From Onchidella celtica (lineage: Eukaryota > Mollusca > Gastropoda > Systellommatophora > Onchidiidae), in NCBI GenBank assembly GCA_963931925.1, contig OZ007579.1, positions 52,138,757 to 52,202,756 of the forward strand: 64,000 nucleotides of DNA. The letters are read 5' to 3'. Position 1 is the first letter of the stretch. Each line of letters begins with the position of its first letter. Position numbers and translations under genes: made by a program. The notes beneath the pieces were generated by a model. The model saw nothing but the letters and a program-made list of their open reading frames with translations, was not told where the DNA came from and searched no databases. This document shows, piece by piece, positions 46,401-56,786 of this stretch.

Positions 46401-49400
46401 CAATCTGTCATTGCCAAAGGTTATGAAGCAGACTCTAGCTCTGATTTTTCATTCATTGATGAGCCTTTAGACAATCTAAAGTATGGCATGCGCAGTGAGG
46501 GATGATGAAGAAGGCTGGACTGACAAATGAGAAGGGGAAAATGTTTTGCCCTTCACATCATCTGCAGGAACAACACAGCCTTTACTCCTGAATGCTAATC
46601 CAAAAGATTACTTTTTCATTGTTTCATTCAAAGAGGAGATTTTGGACGCCATGGTTCAGGAAACAACTGATGTGGTACGTCGAAACCACTGAAAAGTCGC
46701 AGCTAGTCTGACACAAATGTCCCACAGATGAAATTGCGCTTCCATTTTTTCCCATGGAAATGTAAGAATCAACAATGTGAACATTACTGGAGCTCAGATG
46801 AACTGTTAAGATACACTAGGTTTAATGTGGTGAACCGTAATATACTTATATACGTTGGATTAATACAGGTCATGTGAGTAGCACTTTCAAAAACAATATT
46901 AATATTAAAAATAGGGGGGGGGAGGGGGGGGGGGGATGTTTGATGAAATCGAGATTTGTGTGCTTGAAACTGTGTTGTTTTAAAGAAAGTTCGCTCCTTT
47001 CCACAGATACTGTGCAAATTTCATGTTTGTGAGCGAAAGCTTTTTTTTTTGGTTGTTGAATTTTTGTGTGTGCTCACTGTTGTCTCTCATATTTGCTGGG
47101 AAACAATTCAGGTATCAGGGGGGCATAATTTCCACTATGGGAGAATAAGTGTTAAAAAAGCTATAACAATTTTTATTTAGAGACTGAAGAAGCCAGCTTG
47201 CAAGAAAAGTTAAAATTTCCATCCTGTACGCATTTAACAGTCCTGTTCCTGTGAAGCGATATTCACGCCCATGAATACATTTGTTAAAAAATCCATACCT
47301 GCAACAAGTTCCAGATGAAAATATACCACAATAAAGTCTTACCAAAGAAGTCTTGGTCAATGTCTCCAAAGTTATCATCGTTATCTTCATCACAACCGTC
47401 ATCACCATCTATTTATAAAACAACGAGGAAACAAACATAAAAAAAAAAAGAAGCCAACTGGCACCAACAAGAAGAAAACCATAAAGTTCAATAAATCGCG
47501 GTTATAGAGCAAAATTGTAATATCTTCAGTGATATGAATTGGGGTTCATAATGGCAAAACTGTAATAATGACAAACTGCCTCTTGCCATTTTTTCGTTAT
47601 TCCGCTATCTTTAACCAGTTCAAAGTTACAGAGAAGCAGTATTGTTGTATCTCCCTTAAAAATGCGATCATGGAGACCATATTGTGGTATTTCTGAGTAA
47701 GCTCCCATTATTCATATCACTGGAGATACAACAATTTTGCCCTATACCCGAGAAATGAAAATCACAAAAATTTACAACAAATTCTGAAGAACAAATGCAA
47801 GGGAAAAAAAAAAAAAGAGAACTTGCAATCAAAATAGTCCTCGTAAACCTAAACCTATTGCAACACATACATGTCCTTTCATAGAGGAAAAAAAAACCCT
47901 AAGGGCAAAGTTATGAAATAATTTATGAAAAGTAAATCTGCTTCCAAAAAATTGAAGGTAATGCCATGGTCACAATTATTAATCGAACAAAAATATTTTA
48001 AAAAATGTCTGGACACGTTAAAAATATTCTTCGGTAAAAAACTTAAAGGATTCGGCACAATGCTTTTTTCAGACAGCTTTCAAGCAATGTGGCACTTGTG
48101 TATAGAAGGACCATCCACCTACATCATGACAAACTAGTTTCCAAGATACTGAAACTGTAAGCCTCAGCGCATGAACAAGACAAATATGGACTTCTTTAAT
48201 AAAGAAGCTAGTGGCTGGTTGAATACAATTTGGCCTTCACTGCGGAACCAAATATCATTTTGAGATAATCACATTCTCCCACTAGCAATTTCATTACAGA
48301 CCGTTTACCGTAATGTAAATTTATGAAAACTGAAACTGGCAAGAATAATGAGAGGAAAATTACTATGTTGAAAAAGATGAACAATAAGCTGTTCTATCCT
48401 GGGAAAGCTGTATCCTTCACATAAATTGGTATTACTACAAGCCTGCCAACACAGAACAGAGCAGGTGCACAATTTTATTTGCGGAAAGAAATTGTTTTAC
48501 AAGAAGAATTTTTGCAAATTCCCTTACTTGTGCTTGCAACTCTTCCTTGTATTCTCAGAATTAGCCAAACAAAGCCAGGAGGGTTGAAAGGCCTGTTATT
48601 ACATCAAAAGAACATAACATATTTTCCCGTACCCATGAATCCATCTCCAAAACCGTCTCCTACCACAGGCGGCGGTAGATCAATGTCCATAGATTTCTCT
48701 TTGTCAGCTGGAGACTCTGGATGATCATCCTCTTTTTGTGCATCAAGTTCTGTTGATTTGTAAAGACCATCATCTAGATGGCCATCTCCATGAAGGATTT
48801 CACGCTCATCAAAACCAACATCACCTGTGAATGGACAAGTTTTTACACTCTCAATATCATTAACAGATGATATTACACAATTCATTATGATGCTCACCAG
48901 AAGTAGGATAATTGACGTTTTCTGGTAAATATCAAATGTCTTCATTGTGACCACCTGCAAAATAAAATTTTCCAGATCAGCAACAATAAAATCCACTACA
49001 CAGAGAAAGAGTGACAATGGTGGCACTGACTAAAAAGTGGCTTCGTGTTTCAATGACAATGATTCCAAACTAGGATTTTGGCAAACTTGAAATAAGACTA
49101 CCATAAAGCTATGATGGACCTGAACCTGCCGCATATTGTATCTTTCCTTTCATAAGGGTTAATCCTGACAGATTAAATGACGAAGTAGCCCAGAGAGGTT
49201 CATTAGTCAAGACATTTGAGAATTCTGTATTGTCAAAATGCTACTTTTGATAATTAAAGACACTAACAGCTCAATCCAGAGCATAAAAAAAACTTTTCTT
49301 TTTTTTATATTTGAATCCTCCATTTCTCTCAAGCTAACTCCTCAAACTGAATCCTTAAATCTTGAGATACACAACCACATTTGTTCTTACTCACGATCAC

Positions 49401-52400
49401 ATTACTTGGCTGAGAAGGCTCGTTAGCTCATAATGAAAATAAAAAATTCAAGTTTATGCCTACGTAAACTTTGAATCCTCCCATTAAAACTCTCCATGCA
49501 AATTTGTAATCTTCAACATCACAATCATGCTCAAAGTCTAAATGAAACTTGAACAAAAACAAACTGCTGCCACACATGATTCCAATTGGAGCCACGCCGC
49601 CAATCTTTCTATGCGTAGATGGAAAAAAGATTATTCAAGAGCAATATTTTGATGACAAATGAGCCAATCTGCTCTCTCAAGTAAAAAGCAACTTTCTTTG
49701 GGGTCAAAGGCTGCATGTTCAAACTCTATTTGATCCCAGACATAATTCTTGGGAAACCAAAAGAAAACAAGGTGTTGCTGAAAGAAAAATTTGCATAAAA
49801 ATCAAATGACAGAATATCATATGCAGCTTGTCTTCAAGTGCAATGAGCACATTTAATATTGATTTGTAACAAAAGGTCTGATTGGTGGGAAGCTGCTGTT
49901 CTTTTCTGCCAATTCAGCTTTAAAATTCTAAACATAAGATGACAGGCAAAAACTCCAATTGGAACCTCAACTACTAAGAAAAAAAAAAGCAGCAGAGGGA
50001 TGAATGAGAGACAGAAAAGCACAACCTTTGACCCAAAAGAAAGCAGCTTCTTACCCTTGGACAAGGCTATGTCCCCCATGTCATTGTTTGGCTTTTTAAC
50101 TGCCTCTTTCAATGGACCATCATTCTCAAACTTCTTATCATTGCTGTGAGAACTCTCCATACTTTCCTGGCCATCGGAAACAGTTCCAGTTTCTTTGATA
50201 GTGGTTTTATTTAGTGCATCATGATGACTGCTATTAGTGGTTGTGTCAATGCTGATTTTCTGATCACTGGTGTTCGTTGATTCTGTTTCCATTTCTTCAG
50301 CTTTGGCACTTTCATCAGCTTTATCTTTATTCACAGACTGATGATTATGGTGACAATTACACGATATGGGATGAACTTGTGTACAATGAGGGTAGGCACT
50401 GTCATATTTAGGATCATGTATGATTATTGTCTCGTGCTCATCCCAGTCTTCTTCTGATCCAGACTCCATGTCATAGAAGCCAGGGTCAGATTCCAAGCCA
50501 ATACCACTGTCTGAATGATCAAGCGGGGCTGGTTTGGTATTCTCAGTCTCTAATACTGATGAGTTTGCCTGAATTTTCCCTGAGGCACAAGATGGTGATT
50601 TCATACAACAGCAGTGAACACATGGTAATACATCTTTTTCTGATGATATGGATGATGACGGTGCCATAGAGCAAATTTCCTTGTCAAGTGTGACAGAGGA
50701 GGGTGGCGGAATACTGCTATCCTTTTCAGATGAAACTGAAGGGGTGGAAGGAATCAAATTCAGTTTCCTAGCTGCTGCTGGCGGAGACATGGTTAAAATT
50801 CCTGAGTTTGGTGGGGATGAAATATCCTGCCTGAGACATGGAGGTTGGTCTTCGCTACAAATATCAGTGCAACTGCCGTCTGGAGTTTTCAAGGGTGTGG
50901 AATGGTAAGAACAACAGGATGGTGACAACAAAGCGGTTGGATCAGATACTGAGGTATCACAGCATGAACCATCCAGCTCTGATTCAATGCCACTGTCAAT
51001 GCGCAAATTCCTATCACAGGTTTTCTCACTGAGATCAGTGTAGTGGGTTTTATTTTTACAAACACATTCAATTTGACATGCCAGTTTACACACCAAGCAG
51101 CTAAGGTGTGTTGATTTAAGTGAGAGTGCCTTGTCTAACAGTTCACAAAGATAATCATCTTCTAACGGGCGGTCAACAAAATTTGTTGCTTCCCCATAGA
51201 TAATGAAACAAAGTTTATCATTAGTGACGAGGTCCCCTAATGAATCATCCTCCAAGGCACCTGATGGACAGGAAAATTAAAATAAAGATGTGAACAGCCA
51301 TCATAATCACATAACGAGGGCTAGCCTGAATGCAGATACTTAACCTGTAACAAAAACCTGGAGTTGCAAATAATGCTGTTCTCACACCTCACTGAAAGCT
51401 TGAGAGAAATGATGTAATCTGAATACAGTGAAACCCTCCACCCAAATGTTGTATATGAAAAAAACCGAACTTCTTACAACTGCTCTGAAACTTCTTTAAA
51501 TTTTACTGTGCATTCTAATATTACCATAAATCTTTAATACTGCCACATCAATGCTATGCTAGCATTTTCCCTCAGACTCCACCCATTTGTTGTTTTACTT
51601 TTTTTTTTTCAGGATCAGATCCTCATTCAATATGGGGTTCATCCCATTATCTTGTAATATTTTTATGCTCCATTCAACCAATTTATAGAAACTTCAGGAT
51701 TTACATACTTTAAGTGACTATTAAAAGTATAATACAATGATGACTTACCAAATCCATCATCTCCCATGAGAGTTATTGAGCCCAAATCTTCTCGCATTGT
51801 AATTTCCTCTGGTCGACTTTGATTCACAGAGAACTGTGCCTGTACATTTATGTCCCTGTTAAGAGAATTAAACGTAGCGACTACTTTGGCATAAAATCAT
51901 TCTCAACATATGTGTCCAATGACCAATTAGTGCTCAAAATCGGCTGCCATTTTGTTCTCCACTCCCCACTGGCCTTCAAACCAAGACAAAAAGCCAAAGG
52001 AAAAATCACTATTACATGAAATTCCCACACATACAAGTTTTATCCCGTCATAAGCAGTCTCACCCATACTTACTTCTACACATAATACCAACAACAACAA
52101 AAAAGTATTTAAATCCACTCTTGCCACTTATTGTTTTTCCTGTACACTATCAACATTGAAAAAAACTATAAAACTACAATTTTGTTGCTGCAGACAGAAA
52201 CTGCTCTTGAAGTGAAAGTGAAATAAACTGCTAATAAGAATTTGTTTTCTTTTCTTTTCTGTTACAAAAAGTATCCAGACACATGCATGGGGAATGCATT
52301 TTTGCCGAATTCAACACAGTGTATCCTAGATACTTAAAATATTTCCATAGCTTTCTGACACATATCTAATGACCCATTTGAAAAAATACCTTTTAGCACC

Positions 52401-53168
52401 AATACTTACTCTAAATCTGCCAATGTTGTTTCAAAGTCATGGAAATTTTCCTGCAAGGTAATGGCTGCAACTGCTGCTTCTCTGTTTTCCTCTGGTAAAT
52501 CCACCACACCTGGTCTGAATGCCATTTTAATCTTCACGAAGGCCTCATTGCAGTCAGCTAATAAATATTTGGCCTTTCTGGAGTAAATTCGAACAACACC
52601 CAAAAGCAGATGGCCTGAAGTCCTCAAAGCCATTTTAACCTGGACGAATGAAGATAAACATTATTTCTTTCACATAAACAACAATGAGAAAACTCAACAA
52701 AGCATTGTACTCTGCTTATATTCATTACAAATGTGCAAGCGCTTCTGATGACCTACATAGAAACGCTTCTGTCATCAGCTACTTTAAATGAAAATGTCTC
52801 CTACATATTCTATAGAATGTTTTAATACTTTAGCAATATCAGACTATTTGCACTGGTAATGAATTACATGCACAGGAAATTTTGCAGTACATGTTATTTT
52901 TGTCTAGATTTCATTTGACGCCAGTAACTAAACAATACAGTAAATAACAACCATATTTACACAGATTGGTGAGCAACACAAAATCTCCTTCAAAACATTC
53001 TGACATAGGCCTACTCATAAATACCTTTGGTTTGAGGATTGCTTCCACACTGCTGTCAATGTTTGTTTCAAACACATGGGCTTTGGTGAGCTTTTTGTCC
53101 CAGTGAGCTGCCAGCCATATTCGGGCCAATGGCCCCTTCTTGTTGAGTACAAAGCTTGCGTAAAACAT
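40475..53168 (-). CDS. RAD21: RAD21 cohesin subunit (kleisin)
   Basis: Kleisin that bridges SMC1 and SMC3 in the cohesin ring; nuclear. Coding exons, minus strand: 53168-53025, 52639-52410, 51855-51749, (51260-50055 optional), 48824-48633, 47408-47343, 45976-45869, 44833-44660, 44434-44211, 43518-43277, 41514-41295 and 40774-40475. All introns are GT-AG with consistent phases. Without the optional exon the product is 668 aa, near the usual size (about 630); with it, 1070 aa. The SMC3-binding N-terminus ([20 protein letters not shown], then [17 protein letters not shown]) spans about 1-105. A basic GKRKRK precedes the STAG-binding block [18 protein letters not shown] (about 370-390). The SMC1-binding winged helix ([10 protein letters not shown] ... 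[17 protein letters not shown]) ends at 668. Both positions matching the vertebrate separase cleavage sites lack the P1 arginine. Introns host a piggyBac and an hAT-like element. A short 5' UTR (53195-53169) follows an acceptor at 53196. Confidence 0.97.
40857..40893 (+). repeat. Short intronic duplication, copy 1
   Basis: GTTATTACCCAAGCTGAAGG with GTGTTTTAAA recurs at 41044-41080 with few differences. Both copies are in the last RAD21 intron. Confidence 0.85.
41044..41080 (+). repeat. Short intronic duplication, copy 2
   Basis: Second copy, GTTATTACCCAAGCTGGAGG followed by TGTTTTAAA, 187 bp from the first in the same orientation. Confidence 0.85.
41652..42756. mobile_element. DNA transposon, non-autonomous, in RAD21 intron
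   Basis: The inverted ends CAGGGATGGAACC (41652) and GGTTCCATCCCTG (to 42756) are flanked by an identical 6-bp duplication TAAAAA (41646-41651 and 42757-42762). It lies in the intron between the exons at 43277 and 41514. The interior is non-coding and rich in TAGATCTAGATC. CAG...CTG ends and a 6-bp duplication match the element in PYCR intron 5, suggesting the same superfamily (hAT-like). Confidence 0.8.
46193..47151 (+). mobile_element. piggyBac-type element with decayed transposase, in RAD21 intron
   Basis: Flanked by TTAA at 46189-46192 and 47152-47155, the piggyBac target. The inverted ends CACTTATTCGTCCATA and (reverse complement of the right end) CACTTATTCTCCCATA match at 14 of 16 positions. 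The plus strand carries a relic transposase N-terminus: ATG at 46308, an acidic [13 protein letters not shown] tract, then after a frame change EEGWTDK and [25 protein letters not shown]. The last stretch is the conserved start of the piggyBac transposase domain. In-frame stops and the absence of the catalytic core after about 46690 make it non-autonomous. Confidence 0.88.
46308..46690 (+). pseudogene. piggyBac transposase N-terminal relic
   Basis: A 65-codon ORF ending at 46505 continues, one frame over, as DEEGWTDK, a stop, then the [20 protein letters not shown] block. Family knowledge places this acidic head and the P-x-DYF-x-F-x-E-E-I-L block just before the DDE/D core, which is missing. 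It lies antisense to RAD21 within its intron. Confidence 0.8.
50055..51260 (-). CDS. RAD21: Additional in-frame RAD21 exon (402 codons), lineage-specific
   Basis: An acceptor (TTTTCCTGTCCATCAG before 51260) and a donor (AAGG|GTAAGA at 50055) bound a 1206-bp segment with no stop in the RAD21 frame. It enters and leaves in phase 1, exactly like the neighbouring exons ending at 51749 and starting at 48824, so it can be included or skipped without changing frame. The peptide has no ATG in its first 150 codons, so it is not an independent gene start. It is Cys-rich near residues 50-140 ([24 protein letters not shown]) and then Ser/Pro- and acid-rich with SP/TP sites. It contains two DSG motifs (DSGIES and DSGIGLES). 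I recognise no domain. Vertebrate RAD21 has nothing at this position. Whether it is constitutive, alternative or untranslated cannot be told from DNA. Confidence 0.75.
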
Positions 53169-53195
53169 TGTCTTGGTTCACCTCCTTACAGAGTT
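53169..53195 (-). other. RAD21: RAD21 5' UTR part of the first coding exon
   Basis: A poly-pyrimidine tract ending TCGTTTCAG on the minus strand places an acceptor at 53196-53197. The 27 nt from there to the ATG at 53168 include AAGACAATG as the start context. Confidence 0.65.
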
Positions 53196-53269
53196 CTGAA
53201 ACGATTGAAAAAAAAACCCCAAACCCATAAACACTGAGAACCATTTTCACTTCAGGATGAGCAGCCTAC

Positions 53270-53465
53270 CACATGAGTTACAGAACTTTAGTTGGGCATA
53301 TATTTCATGTACTATGTGTAAATCACCGATCCCCACATTATTACACAAACACTCACCTAGAGGACTAACTCGCCGGCACCTCCTACAGTCGCATCATTGT
53401 AGTATCCCTATAATTATAATGTAACTCAAATGGAACTCCTCCCCTATTTTCTATCACCTGTGACA
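53270..53465. repeat. Dispersed repeat related to PYCR intron 1 (16740-16960)
   Basis: CACATGAGTTACAGAACT, CACTCACCTAGAGGACTAACTC and GTCGCATCATTGTAGTATCC have recognisable counterparts at 16735-16910 (ATGAGTTACACAACTCTAGT, CACCTAGAGACTAACTC, GTCGCGTCCTTGTCATATCC) in the same order. It is an unclassified interspersed family, here in RAD21 intron 1. Confidence 0.6.
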
Positions 53466-53910
53466 AATCAGCGTTGCATGTAAAATGTATAGCCTACCTA
53501 TCACTACAAAGACATACTTGTCTCAATGTCTGCAGTATCATTATTCAGCATTTTTAGTCGGTATGGGTGCAGATATGACCATAGGCCCCTACATCCATTC
53601 CATGAGCTGAGATCCAGATCTTGAATTTGAAGATAGGTAACTAACTCACTGTAGTGCAACAAGGATGTTGTAAAAACCATTTACACAAAATAAAATCTGC
53701 TGTTCCTACGAGCACACTGAGACGTGCTACATGTTTAAAGCTGTTTGTCGCAGCTCTCCCTGCCTACTCTTGGAGTTAAAAAAAAGGCTTTAGTTTAGGA
53801 CCTACACAGTGAGCAGGAGAGTGGCAAGCAGCGAGCTATCTTGAATTTAAAGTATGAGCAGTTCTTAGAGCGCTAATTAAAAAAAAAAAAGGGACCCAAT
53901 CTCACAAAAA

Positions 53911-54350
53911 TCTGCTACCTAGACTCTAGATCTAGATCTAGATCTAGTTCTAGTCTAAGAGTCTAGGCTAGGCAGGACTTCCGAATGCGTTCCATAGCCC
54001 GAGTGAAAACAGTAGGCTACATACTAACATAGCTACCCCGGCGGTTTTCCCTGATATGTCAATCTGACTGCTGCCCAGACGAACATCGGCCTACGGCCTC
54101 GATGATACAAACTGACTAGACCCTCACATCATTACATATCAATCTGACAATGCCTATGCACTTGTCGAGGTATGAAACGCATTCGGAAGTCCTCCCTAGG
54201 CCTACATTTGAAGTTTGTGTTATGAATAGATCTAGATTTAGAATCTAGACTCTAGATCTAGAGTTGTATTTGGGAACTCCTATTTTTTTATGCACTTGCG
54301 TCCCCTAGCTTGGATTTAGATTCTAAGATCTATCTAGAGTCTAGACGTCT
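53911..54350. repeat. TCTAGA/AGATCT-rich tracts in RAD21 intron 1
   Basis: Clusters of overlapping 6-mer palindromes (CTAGATCTAGATCTAG at 53931-53945, and TAGAATCTAGACTCTAGATC near 54240) recur here. They also occur at 42285-42440 and around 14450 in the LINE. Confidence 0.7.
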
Positions 54351-54926
54351 AGAGATCTCGGCAATGGGTTTGGGTGAGGGCTAAGTTGGCTAACTGGTGA
54401 AGTTGATCGATGTTTTTTGGCCCTTGACATAGGCCTACTGCACAAATGATGATCATCTGTCTGACCCATTGTTCCAGTACCAATAAGAATGAGGCACAAT
54501 ATAGATATCTAGACAAGGCCTAAATAGAGTAGTCTAGATCCACAACTACTGAACCAGGAAAATGAATTCAAGAATGCCCGCCATGAAAATGCATCTTGGG
54601 TAAAACTAGAGTGTCTACTTCTAAAACGTAAAACATGCTCGAGCAGTCGAGGGTTGAGTCTCGCCCTATTGATACGTTAGAAAAATTAATCTAGATCTAC
54701 GCCTTGTAAGATTTTCATGAAAATAGCACAATATACACTCACTGTGATGGACAAACGGTGCATGTAGACACAATATGCAAACAGAATAATCTACCGCGCA
54801 AATTCAAGCATATCAAGAATGGGCATGATGCGACGGCAGGGGAAGTGCCCTGCGATAAAATTACGCCTGAAATGGACGTCCCGTGTGCTCTAAGTAAAAC
54901 ACTTCATCAGTTGAAACATAGCTTAC

Positions 54927-55080
54927 CTGTTGGATAAATGTAAATTCGATAAATGATTCATAAAATCAAGATAAATCGGGCGGCCAAACACTGCAATAAT
55001 GTTTAGGTTTCCTCATTATTTACAATCCTCCGAATAAAGATGGCGTTGTTTCCACTTCCCTTCCCGCTTGAATCGTGATG
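54927..55080 (-). promoter_or_regulatory. RAD21: Putative RAD21 first (5' UTR) exon and promoter
   Basis: On the minus strand AACAG|GTAAGC at 54927 is a strong donor that can pair with the acceptor at 53196, giving a 1.7-kb 5' UTR intron typical of RAD21 genes. The sequence just upstream (55033-55045) contains AAGATGGCG on the plus strand, a YY1-like motif often found at housekeeping gene starts. The exact transcription start is not visible and the 55080 limit is nominal. Confidence 0.5.
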
Positions 55081-56786
55081 TGTATTATGCAAATGACCGT
55101 CGGCAAGCAGTTTATGAATACGCAATAAACATCTAGTGCATATATATTCCATTTAGTTGCCGGTGAAATGCTGTTATCTTGTATAATTTTATGAATATGA
55201 TAAAATAATGCTGAAAATATATTCAGGTAATACAATAATCATATATAAAATTCTCATTACATTATTTGAAAGCCTTAAAGTAGTGCCCAGTGGGCGTGGT
55301 CTAGTTACTCCAGACGCTGCATTCCGTGAGAGAGCGTCTGCTTTACTGGTACGATACCGCATTATTGAGTATTCGAGAGAACGGATAATATCAATACGTT
55401 GTACTATCATGTGCGTACACTAAAGTGCAGGCCACAGAGGGATCTGTCCGTCTCATCGGACGTGGTAAAGAAAAGAAAAAAAACTTCATTGTGAAAGTAA
55501 ATCTGCGTGTATTTCGATTTCGCGTTATCGATCGGTCACCTTTTATGTTGGCCCACAGTAGAGGTACAATAGATTATACATCTAAACAGGCTTCACATAA
55601 TAAAATTACATTCGCAGTCAGTGAAGAAAAAGGACACATCTCTCAATATCTCTTTTGATAACTGTCGACCGCAGGGTTAATCAAATTTTGTGAATACGTG
55701 TAGTTAATATTGATTTCTACTCATTTATTTCTATTCGTGAATGCTGGTGATCAGTTGGCGCTGGTGTACATGTATTATAGACACAACTGTACTCTGTATA
55801 AACATCTTTTTCTTTATGAGTCTTAGTTTGAATAAACACTTCAACCTTCTTTTTTAATGACATCAATGATTGATAGGCCACGGGTGCCAAATTAGAAAGG
55901 GCTGGTGTCAGTTTATTTTCGCACCCCTTCTGGTCGTTCACGGTTGGTACAATAAAAATGTAAAATGTTTGATATTACTTCAACAAACTGTCTTCTATTA
56001 ATTTTCTCATTCCCCTTTTTTTCATCACAATAATAATATTTTGGTTCTAAAATCTCCCATAAAGTGCCTCTGCATGCTTTGGCACCTCTATCTCAATGCC
56101 ACCGGCCATTGTGCCAGATTTGTTAGTCCTTCATTTCAATACATCGAGTTAGTAAACCACTTCAAACTATGTTTTTTTTTTTTTCGCACTGTCAAAACAT
56201 TTTGTAAACACGAGGTTAAAATCTGGCAAGAGAGAGAGAGAAAGAGAGGGGGAGGAGAAGAGAGAAAGATAGAGAGAGAGAGAGATTTTGTATGTCGCAA
56301 AGCACTGAATTAGGATCAAATAAACACACGTGATTCAAACAGAACAATATAAACACACCCATACACACACACCCATTAATCTTGATAACCTTGAGGAAAT
56401 CTAGCCACTCAACAGCCTTAACGTTTAGACTGTCAATCTGCTCAGTTCATTTGAGCTCATGGTGATTTAATTTATGGCGGGGCAAAAATATACGAGCTGC
56501 AGCCTGGGTCTCAGTGGGTCTGGCAATAAAAGATTTGAGACGTTTGTATGACGCATTCACAGACAATGGATCTACAGTATAAGATACCAACTCAGGCCGA
56601 GGGAGACCTGCACATGTGCGACAGTTCACGCTAAGCCACTCACATTGAACCTGTACTGACGGCGAACGAAAAGAAATTGTTGTGACCCGCTTTATATGTA
56701 TCTAAATGAGCAGGTTTAATGTGTTTAATGCGCTATCGATCTAACAGCTTTTGATCTGTATTTGAATGGATGGCTGAGCGAGTTAA
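55081..56786. other. Intergenic stretch, no gene seen
   Basis: Short chance ORFs only. It contains a small hairpin (CAGACGCT ... AGCGTCTG near 55311-55341) and a GA-rich tract at 56228-56285. Confidence 0.5.

Noticed and set aside
50427..51032. Plus-strand ORFs opposite the extra RAD21 exon
   Set aside because: Shadows of the minus-strand exon. Their frames change repeatedly and lack motifs.
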